A stretch of 64,000 bases of DNA. It comes from Tetrapisispora phaffii CBS 4417 (taxonomy: Eukaryota > Ascomycota > Saccharomycetes > Saccharomycetales > Saccharomycetaceae). Position numbers and translations under genes: made by a program. This document shows positions 9,967-24,473 of this stretch, in pieces; the stretch's first letter is position 1, and every line of letters starts with the position of its first letter. The stretch spans positions 682,001 through 746,000 of the forward strand of contig NC_016523.1 in assembly GCF_000236905.1 (NCBI RefSeq). The letters run 5' to 3'. The notes under the pieces were generated by a model. The model had not been told where the DNA came from, searched no databases, and saw nothing but the letters and a program-made list of their open reading frames with translations.

Positions 9967-12204
9967 ATGGGTTTTATCCGAAATTTAACCAATAAGAATG
10001 AAGCTGGACTTTCAAAGGAAAATAGTAGTGGTGAAAGTGTAAATCAAATTAAGATGAATAATAGAGGAAAAACTGATTCAGATGATGTTCAAAATTCAAA
10101 TTCGCAATCATATACTTCATCTTCTGCTAATGAAAGACTGGCATATGAAAAACATGATATTACCTATTCTCAACCGAATGCAATTTCTGTTGAAGATGTA
10201 CATACAAGTGATGATTCAAATTCGGCACTACCTGATTATATCATTTCAACTCCAAAAGCTCAAACGTATGAATTGAGAGGGGATTACCAAGGGTACTATT
10301 CAAATAAAACCAATTTGAATTCAAACAGTACTCCAAATGCATATAATGATAATTCTCTACCACCTCCAATCTCGAATTCAAATTCATATTCAAATTTGAT
10401 TATGTCGCCTCCTTCTTTTGATAGATACCCAATAATTGCATCGAACATTTCACAATTACATAATTCATTCATCAATCATGATACAAAAATAGCATCGGCA
10501 ATAAATAATAAGAATAATCTCTATGAATCCAGTCATTTACACACAAACTCAAGTTCGTCAATAGGAATAAAACAACAGAACTCAAATGTTTCTCTTTCGC
10601 AAGCGCTTCAATATAGTAATGATCTATCACCATTTGGTGGGTTTCCAACTAGTGCATTCCCAATTTTTCTAGAAGATAAAGAAGATGATGATTTTTTTCA
10701 TAATCCAGATCCTGAAGAAGAAGCGAAATTAGACAGAAAGAGAATCTGGATGGATATAAAACATATGAATAGAAGATCTATGGGTGGTTGGTTAGGTTTG
10801 TTCTTATTACTAGCAGCAGGTATTTTTATTTTTATTGTTTTACCCGCCTTGACTTTTGCAGGTGTTGTCGATCATCATGATCCACTATCAAGCGGTTCAG
10901 CAGGTGGTAATCGTTCAGATGCAGTCACATATTTATCGGATTATGACTATCCAACGTTAGCAGCCATTCGTACTACATTAGTTGATCCAGATACTCCAAG
11001 TTCGGCCTCTACCAGAGTTGCAAGAGATGGATCAAAATGGAAACTGGTATTCTCAGATGAGTTTAACGCTGTTGGAAGAACATTTTACGATGGAGATGAC
11101 CAATTTTGGACTGCGCCAGATATTCACTACGACGCTACAAAGGATTTAGAATGGTATACACCAGATGCGGTCACTACCGCAAATGGTACATTATCTTTAA
11201 GAATGGATGCTTACAGAAATCATGATTTGTACTATAGATCAGGTATGGTTCAAAGTTGGAATAAAATGTGCTTTACAGAAGGTGCTTTAGAAATTTCAGC
11301 AAAATTACCAAACTATGGTAAGGTTACAGGTTTATGGCCAGGTTTATGGACTATGGGTAATTTAGCAAGACCAGGCTATTTAGCATCCACTGAAGGTGTT
11401 TGGCCATATAGTTACCAAGCTTGTGATGCAGGTATCACACCAAATCAAAGTTCTAATGATGGTATCTCATATCTACCAGGTCAAAAATTGAATTCCTGCA
11501 CATGTGATGGTGAAGATCACCCGAATCAAGGTACGGGTAGAGGAGCACCAGAAATTGATTTACTAGAAGGTGAAGTTGATACAGTTATCGGGGTTGGTCT
11601 TGCATCTCAATCTTTACAAGTTGCTCCATATGATATTTGGTATATTCCAGATTATAATTTTATTGAAATACATAATTTTACCACTACTACTATGAACAGT
11701 TACTGTGGTGGTCCATTTCAACAAGCTGTTTCTGCAGTCACAACTTTAAACACATCATGGTATGAATTTGGCCCAGAAGCTGGATATTATCAAAAATTTG
11801 CTATAGAATATTTAAATGACAAAGACGCCGGTTATATTAAGTGGTTTGTAGGCGATAATCCAACAATGACTCTTCACTCTTGGGCTTTGCATCCTAATGG
11901 TAATATTGATTGGAGACCAATCAGTAAGGAACCTATGTCAATCATTATGAATATGGGTATTTCGAACAATTGGGCTTACATTGATTGGCAAGCTATTTAT
12001 TTCCCCGTTACTTTTAGAATTGACTATGTGAGATTATATCAACCTAGCGACTCTATATCTTTGACATGTGACCCAGATGATTACCCAACATATGATTATA
12101 TTCAGGAACATTTAAATGCATATTCAAATGCAAATTTGACAAGTTGGGCTGGAGCAGGGTATTCGTTTCCAAGTAACAGCTTAACAGGTAACTGTAATGC
12201 ATAG
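9967..12204 (+). CDS. SKN1/KRE6: Beta-1,6-glucan synthesis protein, Skn1/Kre6 family (GH16)
   Basis: This 745-residue type II membrane protein is required for beta-1,6-glucan of the cell wall. The first 270 residues are a Ser/Asn-rich cytoplasmic tail. One membrane segment spans about residues 272-298 (GGWLGLFLLLAAG onward), and the rest is a lumenal GH16-like domain. The catalytic-type ExDxxE motif is present as E529-I-D-L-L-E534. The W/G-rich block around WPGLWTMGNLARPGY and the cysteine cluster NSCTCDGEDHP are family hallmarks. Length lies between S. cerevisiae Kre6 (720) and Skn1 (771). Context is mixed: the upstream CBF2-BTN2 pair points to the SKN1 locus, whereas GPH1 further downstream points to KRE6. 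Membership is certain; the exact duplicate is not. Confidence 0.93.
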   Translation: MGFIRNLTNKNEAGLSKENSSGESVNQIKMNNRGKTDSDDVQNSNSQSYTSSSANERLAYEKHDITYSQPNAISVEDVHTSDDSNSALPDYIISTPKAQTYELRGDYQGYYSNKTNLNSNSTPNAYNDNSLPPPISNSNSYSNLIMSPPSFDRYPIIASNISQLHNSFINHDTKIASAINNKNNLYESSHLHTNSSSSIGIKQQNSNVSLSQALQYSNDLSPFGGFPTSAFPIFLEDKEDDDFFHNPDPEEEAKLDRKRIWMDIKHMNRRSMGGWLGLFLLLAAGIFIFIVLPALTFAGVVDHHDPLSSGSAGGNRSDAVTYLSDYDYPTLAAIRTTLVDPDTPSSASTRVARDGSKWKLVFSDEFNAVGRTFYDGDDQFWTAPDIHYDATKDLEWYTPDAVTTANGTLSLRMDAYRNHDLYYRSGMVQSWNKMCFTEGALEISAKLPNYGKVTGLWPGLWTMGNLARPGYLASTEGVWPYSYQACDAGITPNQSSNDGISYLPGQKLNSCTCDGEDHPNQGTGRGAPEIDLLEGEVDTVIGVGLASQSLQVAPYDIWYIPDYNFIEIHNFTTTTMNSYCGGPFQQAVSAVTTLNTSWYEFGPEAGYYQKFAIEYLNDKDAGYIKWFVGDNPTMTLHSWALHPNGNIDWRPISKEPMSIIMNMGISNNWAYIDWQAIYFPVTFRIDYVRLYQPSDSISLTCDPDDYPTYDYIQEHLNAYSNANLTSWAGAGYSFPSNSLTGNCNA

Positions 12205-13568
12205 GTTGGTTAACACTACTTCACTAGGTTTTACTATTCGACGTCCAAAACTATCAAACGTCTCTCTAATATTTAGGATGTTATTAATTCGATTACGAAT
12301 TATTTGTATGAGACAATTTTGATATTGTAAAAAGTAATACTTTATAGTTGAACACGCGTTCGTGGACACTTTCATTTAATGGCAGGACTATTAAATCAGA
12401 CCATAATAATGTAACAATAAATTTGATATTTCTACTTTTTTAGTAAGTTTATTTATTCATAAATTCATAAGGATAGCTTTATAGAACATACTTTTATCCA
12501 AATTCAGGCTACTGGTTGTCAATAAGCGTATCTCTCAAATTTTGTAAAGACAATTTTTTTGCATATTTAGGTAGACAGTATAGAGATCTTAATTTAGCCG
12601 TACCATTAAAGCCATTGATTATTGATTGAAGTTATCAATATAACGTTATTAATAAAATAGGGCACAGATCAGTACAATTCACCTTGCAAAAATATATATT
12701 GATATGTTTTTGATTGGACTATTATTAATAATACAATCCAGAAATTTTTTCTTCACATATTCGGTTGATAGATTATCTGAAGTACATGAACTGTGCATGA
12801 TTATGATTTTAGAATGCTTTTAAAGTTGAGTAATTAAGCGAACAAGGAGCCAAACAAATTAGTAACTGTAATATAACTAGTAAATTTTAATAGCCCATGA
12901 CGTATTTCGCTAGCCAAATAAGACAAACAATGTTGCGTTTATACTTATCAATAATAAAGTGCAGTCTATGAGTTCTAATAAATACTTATCTCAACTTATC
13001 TTTGCCAATCAAATAGTTATGATTTCTCCTCCTCCTTCTTCTTGTTCTCCTGTCTATAAGGTTACTATACTTTTTTATAAAGAATTCAAATGGTTCTCAA
13101 TAATTTCAGTACCTAAGTTGGCAATGTTATATTTATCAATATTGTTAGTTAAGTTGTGCATGCTTTACAACAGTATCAATCAATTAGTAATATAAAATGA
13201 ATTCAATTAATGAAGAATAAAAACAGATGCTTTTATATAACTGTTTCATTTGCTAGTCTCAATAGCTTTATTAAAGTTTCTTTACTAGCACACCTATGAG
13301 AGTTGACTCAGAAATAGTTTTTTGTTTCCTAATATAGTTTCGATATAGTTTCTTATATACGGTAAAGAAGTTTGATTATTTGCTTTATTAATAGCACTCA
13401 TCAAGATGTCCATTCATTACATTGAATTCTAACGTCTATAAAGTTTGATGTCTGAACTTCTTGAAAATGTGATACTTATTCGTATGTTAAGATTTTCTAG
13501 TGGTTATTCTGATGGTGACATTACATATATTTGCATTCGTACTATTTATGAATTGGAATTTATGTCAT

Positions 13569-13784
13569 CACATTTCTGTATGTGGAAATACAGGCTTATG
13601 TTGGTTAGTACCAACATCTAAGTGTGGAGAAACAAACCTATATGGGTTAGAGCCAGCATCTAGGATAGTGTCGCTAGCCTCGTTAGTTGCTCTAATACCA
13701 ACATCTAAGTGTGGAGTAACAAACTTATGCTGGTTAATCCCAATATCTAAGTTAGTGTCATTAGCCACTTCAGTTGCTCTAGTA
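13569..13784. repeat. Minisatellite with 42/45-bp subunits and 87-bp higher-order period
   Basis: Five subunits follow one another: a degenerate 42-bp unit (13569-13610), then 42 (13611-13652), 45 (13653-13697), 42 (13698-13739) and 45 bp (13740-13784). Most begin CCAACATCTAAG or a close variant. The two 87-bp blocks agree at about 79% by eye. All lengths are multiples of three, and one frame on each strand is open throughout (plus 13500-13787, minus 13568-13792), so it could be a fragment of a repeat-containing gene. No ATG context or homology supports expression. Confidence 0.75.
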
Positions 13785-13892
13785 TAGTCCATCTTCTTTA
13801 TAGTTAAATAATCGATTGATCTTTTATTAGTGTAATTAAACTATTCTATATAGAGTTAGATGCCCTCCTTATATATGAGTTAATCTGACAGT

Positions 13893-13920
13893 TGAATGAA
13901 CATGTGTACGTGTTCATTCA
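13893..13920. repeat. Perfect 10-bp inverted repeat with 8-nt loop
   Basis: TGAATGAACA (13893-13902) is followed after eight bases by its reverse complement TGTTCATTCA (13911-13920). It could be a hairpin or a dimeric protein-binding site; nothing nearby identifies it. Confidence 0.7.
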
Positions 13921-14294
13921 TCCTCCTAAGATCTTTAGTGCTGTATTGTACATCTGTGTTTATCACGCAGCCATTTTTATTGTAGTGAAAAATTTTCATC
14001 TATCATCTGGAAGGTTGTTCTAGAACGTCCTTTCCATTAGTAAGTGATCAATTGGTTCTAGACTCAAAGTGTCAAAAACACTTAGTTCTGTCACATACAC
14101 TACAATAATTCTGACACTGTAGGCATCGGTTGTTTCTTATTTGTAACAAATAATTTCCAAAAGAGATAATATCTTGCAACATAGTCAGGTATACGTCCTG
14201 TGCCATTGCAACAAAGGGCACTTATCATGTTGGACTGAAATTCAATAATAGTGTGTGGGACCAACACAATACTGTCGATTAGAAAATATTAAAT

Positions 14295-14365
14295 GCGCAA
14301 GTGGTTTAGTGGTAAAATCCAACGTTGCCATCGTTGGGCCCCCGGTTCGATTCCGGGCTTGCGCA
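14295..14365 (+). tRNA. tRNA-Gly (anticodon GCC)
   Basis: The 71-nt gene folds as a normal cloverleaf without an intron. The acceptor stem GCGCAAG pairs with CTTGCGC, with A as discriminator. The D-arm region TGGTTTAGTGGTA contains the A box. The anticodon loop TTGCCAT gives GCC, reading GGC/GGT glycine codons. The B box GGTTCGATTCC forms the T arm. A run of six T from 14370 is the Pol III terminator. Confidence 0.97.
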
Positions 14366-17819
<3,454 letters not shown>

Positions 17820-18505
17820 AAAAAAATATAAATTAGAACTTTAGGAATAAGAAATTTCAATAAGTTTTAAAAAGTATTCAATTGATTAATTATCTAGTAC
17901 CCCATCCAACCTAATTGCATTTTACTATGTACCTCAGTTTGTTTCTTTGCTTTCATGCATTCTAATATATATATATATATATAAATATACAAAAGTGCAT
18001 CTGTATCAGTATAAATATTATAATTTTTTACTCACTCCTCATAATTATTTCTTTGTTATCACAGCAACTGACCAACTGACCAGTAAAGTTCTAAAGAGAT
18101 CTACATGCCCATCACCTCAGTACTATTGATGCCTTGGCTATCAACTGATGGCTCTTTGTAGAGTAGAAGTAAATATCGTTGGTCTTTTCATTTATCGAGA
18201 GACCCAGCTTTTACGTGGCGGGCATGTGCCGACTAAGATCTCCAACTAGAACGTCCGCGCATCCCATCTTTTTCCCCCGAAATAATTCCGGAAGTAGACT
18301 AAAAACGGATAGAATAACAAAACACAGACAAAGAAACGTACAAAAAAGAGGATACCATGTGGTTCATCTCGACAATAGAAGGGAGGGAGGGCGCGGATGT
18401 ATCTCTCCGCATCTGAAAATTTCTTAGACAGTGGAGAAACGTATGTGGAGAGGGGGGAACTCGACTTTGGATAGAGGGTAACAAAATAAGTTTGCAAGAA
18501 AATAA

Positions 18506-18525
18506 GGGGGAAAGGGGCGGGCGGG
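18506..18525 (+). promoter_or_regulatory. G-quadruplex-forming tract in the GPH1 upstream island
   Basis: Four G runs (five, four, three and three G) at 18506-18510, 18514-18517, 18519-18521 and 18523-18525, separated by loops of three, one and one base, fit the G3+N1-7 quadruplex rule. A second three-run tract (GGGAGGGAGGG) lies at 18381-18391. In-vivo folding is not shown by sequence. Confidence 0.7.
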
Positions 18526-19639
18526 CGAGAGGTAGTAGTATTGTGTCTCATAAGGAAGTGATTCATCTACACACACATACGCATGCACATACATACCCAT
18601 ACTCTCAAGTAAACTTATTATCGTTGTAGTGGTGGTGGTGGTAGCATACATAGCATGTAATAAGTAATTCAATTTTCACATTTCCCGCTTATTATACAAT
18701 TGTATGCATCGCATAGAAAGTCTTCGAACTCACAAGGTCAATTCGTAACACTTTTTTTTGTAAGATATCGATTATACAGAGGTTAATTCCCTATCTGCTC
18801 TTTAATTTCCTTTCTACCTCTGTCTGATGTGTATGTGTGTGTGTGAATAAGAATTAATTTGTAAATGAAGTTCTGGATGTTCTTCAAGGTTCAAATCAGA
18901 TCAAATCAGATCAAAGTCCCTCAACTCAACTCAACTCTTCAATTCTCTTTTTTGAGATGTTGCAAATAGTAGTTGCAACAATGTCAATATTTAATTTGAA
19001 AATAAGTGATATTTACATTAGATGGGGTGTGTGCGACTGAGGGGTAAAAATATTCTCTGATGTCTGTTTTTTAAGTTTCACTGATTGTCTCTTGTCATAA
19101 AAGCGATTCATTGAATACATGCGTAATTGAGATAGAAAGAAAGTTAAATAAATAAATATATACGTCTGAACTCATTACTAGTTATTTGGTTGGGTCTTTA
19201 ATTGTTGTAGTTTCAAAATTAGGAGGAGGGAAAAGGCAAGGATGGGTGTATATGCATGCATTATATATTTTTGAATAGTCGCTTGTTTATTGTAAGGAGC
19301 AATGAAATCATCAAGAAAGTAATAGTTAAGTTAGTTTTTTATGTTGCTTTTTCATTGCGTCAATTGGAAAAATGTTACTGTACTGAGTAGTTTTTATCTT
19401 TTCTATCAAAATGAATACAGATTATTTTTATCCTTTTTTGATTGGCGTTAATCCTACCATGAGTTTGTAGAATACTGCTCAAGCAAATTACATCTCTATG
19501 TCATACTATCTCATTCTCAGGTAGTATTATGTTTTTCTGCTTTTGTTTTTTATCAGCTCAAAATTGTTTTGTTGCACATGTAAAAGATACTCATTTATGA
19601 CCCCTTGATAAATTGAAACTATTGTTGAATTCTAAAACT

Positions 19640-19661
19640 TATATATATATATATATATATA
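19640..19661 (+). promoter_or_regulatory. TA tract, likely TATA element of GPH1
   Basis: An uninterrupted TA dinucleotide run 230-250 bp before the GPH1 ATG. It may serve as the TATA element of this stress-regulated gene. Confidence 0.4.
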
Positions 19662-19890
19662 ACAGGTTCCTTAGTTACATTTGAATATTATCAAAGTTAG
19701 TTTTCTCTTTTTCTCCATTCAATCGTATCTTGCCATATTTTGCTCAAAGGTAAGTGTCTTATTGAAACATCACAATAAGGGATAATTTTGTTATAATTAA
19801 ATCTTTTTAATTTAATAATAACATATTGTCACTGAATAGTTGATAGCAACTAACCAGAAACAGAAAACATAATAATAATAACAGAAAGAG

Positions 19891-22587
19891 ATGTCAACTG
19901 GAACCAATGCTTCGAATAAAGCTGAACAAAATGTTCAGCAAAACATTCCACAATTGAAAAGAAGATTGACTGGTTTCTTACCACAAGAAATTAAAGCAAT
20001 TGATTCAATTATTCCATTGCAATCAAGATCTTTATGGACTAAAAATAAGGCAAAGAAGATCGGAAGTGAAGAAGATTTCGACGAGAAATTCGTCAACCAC
20101 GTTGAAACCACTCTTGCTAGATCCTTATACAATTGTGATGATATGGCTGCTTATGAAGCAACTTCGTTGAGTATCAGAGACAATTTGGTCATTGATTGGA
20201 ATAAAACTCAACAAAAATTCACAGCCAGAGACCCAAAAAGAGTCTATTACTTATCTTTAGAATTCTTGATGGGTAGAGCTTTAGATAATGCTTTAATAAA
20301 TATGGAGTCACCAGAAGGTTCTACTGACAAGCATGCAAACTCAAGAGATATGGTTTCTGACTCTTTGCAAAATTTAGGATTTAAGTTGGAAGATGTTTTA
20401 AAACAAGAACCGGATGCCGCTTTGGGTAATGGTGGTCTAGGTCGTTTAGCTGCTTGTTTTATCGATTCTTTAACTACTCAAAATATTCCAGCTTGGGGTT
20501 ATGGTTTGCGTTATGAATATGGTATCTTCGCACAAAAAATTATTGACGGTTATCAAGTTGAAACCCCAGATTACTGGTTAAATACGGGTAATAGATGGGA
20601 AATTGAAAGAAACGAAATTCAATTCCCTGTCACTTTCTATGGTTATGTTGACAGACAAGATGGTAACAGATCAACTACAGAACCTTCTCAATGGATTGGT
20701 GGTGAAAGAGTCATTGCTATGGCTTATGATTTCCCTGTTCCAGGTTATAAGACAACCACCGTAAATAATTTGAGATTATGGAAAGCAATTCCAACGACTG
20801 AATTCGATTTTGCAAAATTCAATTCTGGAGATTATAAAAATTCTGTTGCAGAACAACAAAAGGCTGAATCAATTACAGCTTGTTTATATCCAAATGATAA
20901 CTTTGAAGCTGGTAAAGAATTGAGATTGAAGCAACAATACTTCTGGTGTGCTGCTTCTTTACATGATATTTTAAGAAGATTCAAGAAGACTCAAAGAAAG
21001 TGGAGTGAATTCCCAGATCAAGTTGCAATTCAATTGAATGATACACATCCAAGTTTGGCTATTTTGGAATTACAAAGAGTCTTGGTTGATTTAGAAGGAT
21101 TGAAATGGGATGAAGCTTGGGATATTGTCACTAAAACCTTTGCTTACACCAACCATACCGTTATGCAAGAAGCTTTGGAAAAATGGCCAGTTAGTCTATT
21201 TGGTAAATTATTACCAAGACACTTGGAAATCTTGTACGATGTTAACTGGTTCTTCTTACAAATGGTTGCTAAGAAATACCCAAACAATGCTGAAATTTTA
21301 TCAAGTGTTTCAATCATTGAAGAAGTTAACCCAGAGAGACAAGTCCGTATGGCTTTCTTAGCAATTGTTGGTTCCCATAAAGTTAACGGTGTTGCAGAAC
21401 TACATTCTGAATTGATTAAGACTACTATTTTCAAAGATTTTGTCGATATTTTCGGCGCTTCAAAGTTTACTAACGTCACCAATGGTATTACACCAAGAAG
21501 ATGGTTGAAACAAGCTAATCCTAAATTAGCTCAATTGATCAAGGATACTCTAAACGATCCAGATGAAAATTATTTGTTAGATATGACAAAATTAACCAAA
21601 TTAGCTGATTATGTTGATGATAAGGATTTCCGTAATAAATGGAATGACGTCAAATTGCAAAATAAGAACACTTTGGCTGATTTAATGAAAAAATTTAATG
21701 ACGGCAAGGATGTTGTTGATAGAGAAAAATTGGATGACACTCTATTTGATATTCAAGTTAAACGTATTCATGAATATAAGCGTCAACAAATGAATATATT
21801 TGGTGTTATTGCTCGATACTTAGATATTAAGGAATTATTATCAGAAGGTAAATCAATTGAAGAGATTGAAAAAGTTTACCCACGTAAGGTTTCTATCTTT
21901 GGTGGTAAGAGTGCTCCTGGTTATTACATGGCTAAGTTAATCATCAAATTAATTAATTCTGTTGCTGATGTCATTAATAATGATGAATCTATCAACGGTA
22001 TTTTGAAAGTTTTCTTCATTCCTGATTATAATGTCTCTAAAGCTGAAATTATTATTCCAGCCAGTGATATCAGTGAACATATCTCAACTGCAGGTACAGA
22101 AGCTTCCGGTACTTCAAATATGAAATTCAGTATGAATGGTGGTTTAATTATTGGTACTGTTGATGGTGCCAACGTTGAAATTACTAGAGAAATCGGTGAA
22201 GATAACATCTTCTTATTTGGTAATCTAAGTGAAAAGGTTGAGGATTTAAGAGCTGCTCACAGGTATAAGAGCGATGATTTCCCAGAATCTTTAGATAGAG
22301 TTTTGTCAGCTTTAGAAAGTGGTATCTTCTCTCCTGACAATTCTAATGAATTTAAACCATTATGGGACAGTATTAGATATCATGGTGATTATTACTTAGT
22401 TTCAGATGATTTTGAGTCATATTTAGCTACTCAAAAATTAATTGATGAAACTTATCATTATCAAAGAGAAGACTGGGTAAAGAAGAGTATATTATCTGTC
22501 GCAAACATCGGTTATTTCAATAGTGATCGTTGTATCGAAGATTATGCTGAAACAATCTGGAATGTTGAACCAGTGGTTCCAGAATAA
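19891..22587 (+). CDS. GPH1: Glycogen phosphorylase
   Basis: The 898-residue enzyme releases glucose-1-phosphate from glycogen in the cytosol; the S. cerevisiae protein is 902 residues and similar throughout. The pyridoxal-phosphate lysine is K745 in GTSNMKFSMNGG. The active-site blocks QLNDTHP, KRIHEYKRQ and GNGGLGRLAACF are intact. The inhibitory phosphorylation threonine of the yeast enzyme (RRLTGF) is conserved at T27, so control by protein kinase A and glucose is expected. The ATG follows an A-rich leader and is the first in frame. GPH1 is next to KRE6 in S. cerevisiae; here MCM6 and a tRNA separate them and ARO8 converges on GPH1. Confidence 0.98.
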   Translation: MSTGTNASNKAEQNVQQNIPQLKRRLTGFLPQEIKAIDSIIPLQSRSLWTKNKAKKIGSEEDFDEKFVNHVETTLARSLYNCDDMAAYEATSLSIRDNLVIDWNKTQQKFTARDPKRVYYLSLEFLMGRALDNALINMESPEGSTDKHANSRDMVSDSLQNLGFKLEDVLKQEPDAALGNGGLGRLAACFIDSLTTQNIPAWGYGLRYEYGIFAQKIIDGYQVETPDYWLNTGNRWEIERNEIQFPVTFYGYVDRQDGNRSTTEPSQWIGGERVIAMAYDFPVPGYKTTTVNNLRLWKAIPTTEFDFAKFNSGDYKNSVAEQQKAESITACLYPNDNFEAGKELRLKQQYFWCAASLHDILRRFKKTQRKWSEFPDQVAIQLNDTHPSLAILELQRVLVDLEGLKWDEAWDIVTKTFAYTNHTVMQEALEKWPVSLFGKLLPRHLEILYDVNWFFLQMVAKKYPNNAEILSSVSIIEEVNPERQVRMAFLAIVGSHKVNGVAELHSELIKTTIFKDFVDIFGASKFTNVTNGITPRRWLKQANPKLAQLIKDTLNDPDENYLLDMTKLTKLADYVDDKDFRNKWNDVKLQNKNTLADLMKKFNDGKDVVDREKLDDTLFDIQVKRIHEYKRQQMNIFGVIARYLDIKELLSEGKSIEEIEKVYPRKVSIFGGKSAPGYYMAKLIIKLINSVADVINNDESINGILKVFFIPDYNVSKAEIIIPASDISEHISTAGTEASGTSNMKFSMNGGLIIGTVDGANVEITREIGEDNIFLFGNLSEKVEDLRAAHRYKSDDFPESLDRVLSALESGIFSPDNSNEFKPLWDSIRYHGDYYLVSDDFESYLATQKLIDETYHYQREDWVKKSILSVANIGYFNSDRCIEDYAETIWNVEPVVPE

Positions 22588-22979
22588 ATATATTCGGAAA
22601 TTATGTAAAATAGTTCTATTATTCAACTAAGAATGTTATAGATACAAAGTTGTGAGGTTGTCTGTCATTTGGCATCTTAATACTTTACATTAACAGTTCG
22701 TAAGAAATAATAAAATAATGAAACAATACAATAATTCACTGATTACATTTTTCGTTTAGTCCTTTAATATATTATTTCTTTAAAAAAAAGACTGGATTAT
22801 TGTTTTGGAAACATAAAAGATAAATATATTTCTCATCTGTTCCCTCACGTGGTCTTATTATTAAAAAGTTTAACAAAGTTTACAATAATATTTTAAGTCC
22901 AACATCCAAGTAAGTTATGCTCAAATTTATTAAAAAAAGCTATTTAAATATATAATTTTCAATCATAAATTAAAAGTAT
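22588..22979. other. Convergent GPH1/ARO8 3' spacer
   Basis: A 392-bp AT-rich region between two convergent stop codons, with T- and A-rich strings suited to 3' end formation on both strands. No gene is seen. Confidence 0.7.
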
Positions 22980-24473
22980 TCAAAATCCAAATTCTTCTTT
23001 TAAACATTCTGAAAATCTTTTTAGACCCTCTCTTAATTTTTCAGCTGCAACAGCAGCGTATGTACCTCTGAAGAAAATCTCATTTGGATTTTGAATTTGT
23101 TTAGAATCGGCTGGTTGAGGAGGAGTAGTTTCACCTTCTGTGATGAACCAACATCCTGGAACTAGTAATACACCATTTTTAACAATTGTTTCATAAATGT
23201 GTTGCTCAACAGCTTTAGGATTGCTGTTGAATTTAGTTTTGAAATCTGGGTGAGCAGTAGCATCTATAGTAACAGTGAAAAACATACCTGCGATTGGTGG
23301 GTTAATCGTAAAAGGACCTGAAGCTGGTAAAAACTCATGTAAATAGTCAATGGCATTGTTACGTTTGATTACATATTCAGAACGTAAACCCTTTAACCAA
23401 TCTATGTATCCATCTTGACCCCATCTTTGTAATAGACCATTGATTATAGATTGTGAGAAACCTGAAGCACCTTGGACCGTCATTTCATGTAAACTAACAT
23501 AATATTGTAAAATTTTCTTGGAACCAGTTAACCAACCTAATCTAGCACCAGGAGCTAACACTTTAGAGAAAGAATCCATTCTAATAACACGACCTTCTGT
23601 ATCTAATGATAAGAAAGTTTTAGCCAATGACTTCAAGAATTGTTCATGATTTTGTTGTTCTTGTTGATCTTCATATTTCTTTCTTTGTTCTAAATCTTTC
23701 AAGTAAGGGCCTGTTTGTAAGAAATAGTAAGGTTCGTCTTCAATAATGATAAAATCATGTTTACAGGCAATCTTGTAAATGGCTTCTTTTCTTTCGTCAG
23801 ATAATGAAGAACCAGTTGGATTTTGACCAGTTGGAATAGTATATAATAATTTAGGTTTTGGAGAACCTGGAGTCCAATTATCTAAAATAGACTCCAACTT
23901 TTCTGGAATAATACCATCTGAGTCGATTGGGACAGGGAATGTTATTACACCTTGAGCTTCAGCAGAAGCTAAAGAAGATGAGAATGAATGAGCTTCCGCC
24001 AAAATAACGTCACCTTTGTTACAGAAGATTCTTAAAGTTGATTCCCAACCATTAGTATTACCTGTTGTTAATATAGAATCCCAGTCGGAATAGTTGAATT
24101 CATGAACCAATTTATTATGTTCTCTTAAGAATTCCAGTATCTCAGGTTGACCTTGAGTGGCACCATATTGTAGAGATTTTTTGAATGGAATATCCGCTTT
24201 TTCAACTTTTTCATCTCTACTAACCACATACTCTAAAGTATCATCTTTTAAGCCAGTAATTTTTGAACCAATACCGTTCTTAAATGGTGGCAATGGGGAT
24301 TGAGAATGAATGTTATCCCATGGGAAATAATCACTTAATGGTAAACCACCACCTAAAAATACAATATTTGGATCATTAAACAAATGAATACAAGTCTTCA
24401 ATGGAGAAGGTTTACGAGCTTTTGTTTCTTCAGAAAACAAATGAGAGAAGTCTTTAGATTCAGTTAGAGTCAT
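22980..24473 (-). CDS. ARO8: Aromatic aminotransferase I
   Basis: The 497-residue class I/II aminotransferase is close in length to S. cerevisiae Aro8 (500). It transaminates phenylalanine, tyrosine and tryptophan and their keto acids, and in yeast also alpha-aminoadipate for lysine synthesis. The cofactor lysine is about K304 in [25 protein letters not shown] and [10 protein letters not shown] carry the conserved asparagine and aspartate that bind pyridoxal phosphate. The N-terminal [14 protein letters not shown] is typical of the Aro8/kynurenine aminotransferase II group. Convergence toward MCM6, with GPH1 between them, recalls the S. cerevisiae ARO8-MCM6 pair. Confidence 0.95.
   Translation of the reverse strand: MTLTESKDFSHLFSEETKARKPSPLKTCIHLFNDPNIVFLGGGLPLSDYFPWDNIHSQSPLPPFKNGIGSKITGLKDDTLEYVVSRDEKVEKADIPFKKSLQYGATQGQPEILEFLREHNKLVHEFNYSDWDSILTTGNTNGWESTLRIFCNKGDVILAEAHSFSSSLASAEAQGVITFPVPIDSDGIIPEKLESILDNWTPGSPKPKLLYTIPTGQNPTGSSLSDERKEAIYKIACKHDFIIIEDEPYYFLQTGPYLKDLEQRKKYEDQQEQQNHEQFLKSLAKTFLSLDTEGRVIRMDSFSKVLAPGARLGWLTGSKKILQYYVSLHEMTVQGASGFSQSIINGLLQRWGQDGYIDWLKGLRSEYVIKRNNAIDYLHEFLPASGPFTINPPIAGMFFTVTIDATAHPDFKTKFNSNPKAVEQHIYETIVKNGVLLVPGCWFITEGETTPPQPADSKQIQNPNEIFFRGTYAAVAAEKLREGLKRFSECLKEEFGF

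Larger units (their letters stand above)
12205..14294. other. 2.1-kb intergenic between SKN1/KRE6 and tRNA-Gly
   Basis: No convincing gene. The stretch holds an ACGCGT (12354-12359) just past the SKN1/KRE6 stop, a minisatellite (13569-13784), a perfect 10-bp inverted repeat (13893-13920), and a TGTTGG...CCAACA pair (14229-14266) close to the tRNA. Such terminal motifs next to a tRNA suggest decayed Ty LTR material, but I cannot match a complete LTR. Confidence 0.55.
17820..19890. other. 2.1-kb intergenic between MCM6 and GPH1
   Basis: Mainly the GPH1 upstream region. After a TA tract near 17967-17982 comes a G+C-rich island (about 18220-18560) with G-tracts and several AGGGG strings of the Msn2/4 stress-element type. 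Short tandem units follow at 18891-18935 (two copies of TCAAATCAGA, then repeated TCAAC). CCCCT, a stress-element core, lies near 19599 about 290 bp before GPH1, and a long TA tract spans 19640-19661. Short open frames in the G+C-rich part overlap on both strands and are not called. Confidence 0.6.

Noticed and set aside
13500..13787. 95-codon frame over the minisatellite as a gene
   Set aside because: Reported as a repeat instead; the frame is open on both strands and there is no promoter or homology evidence.
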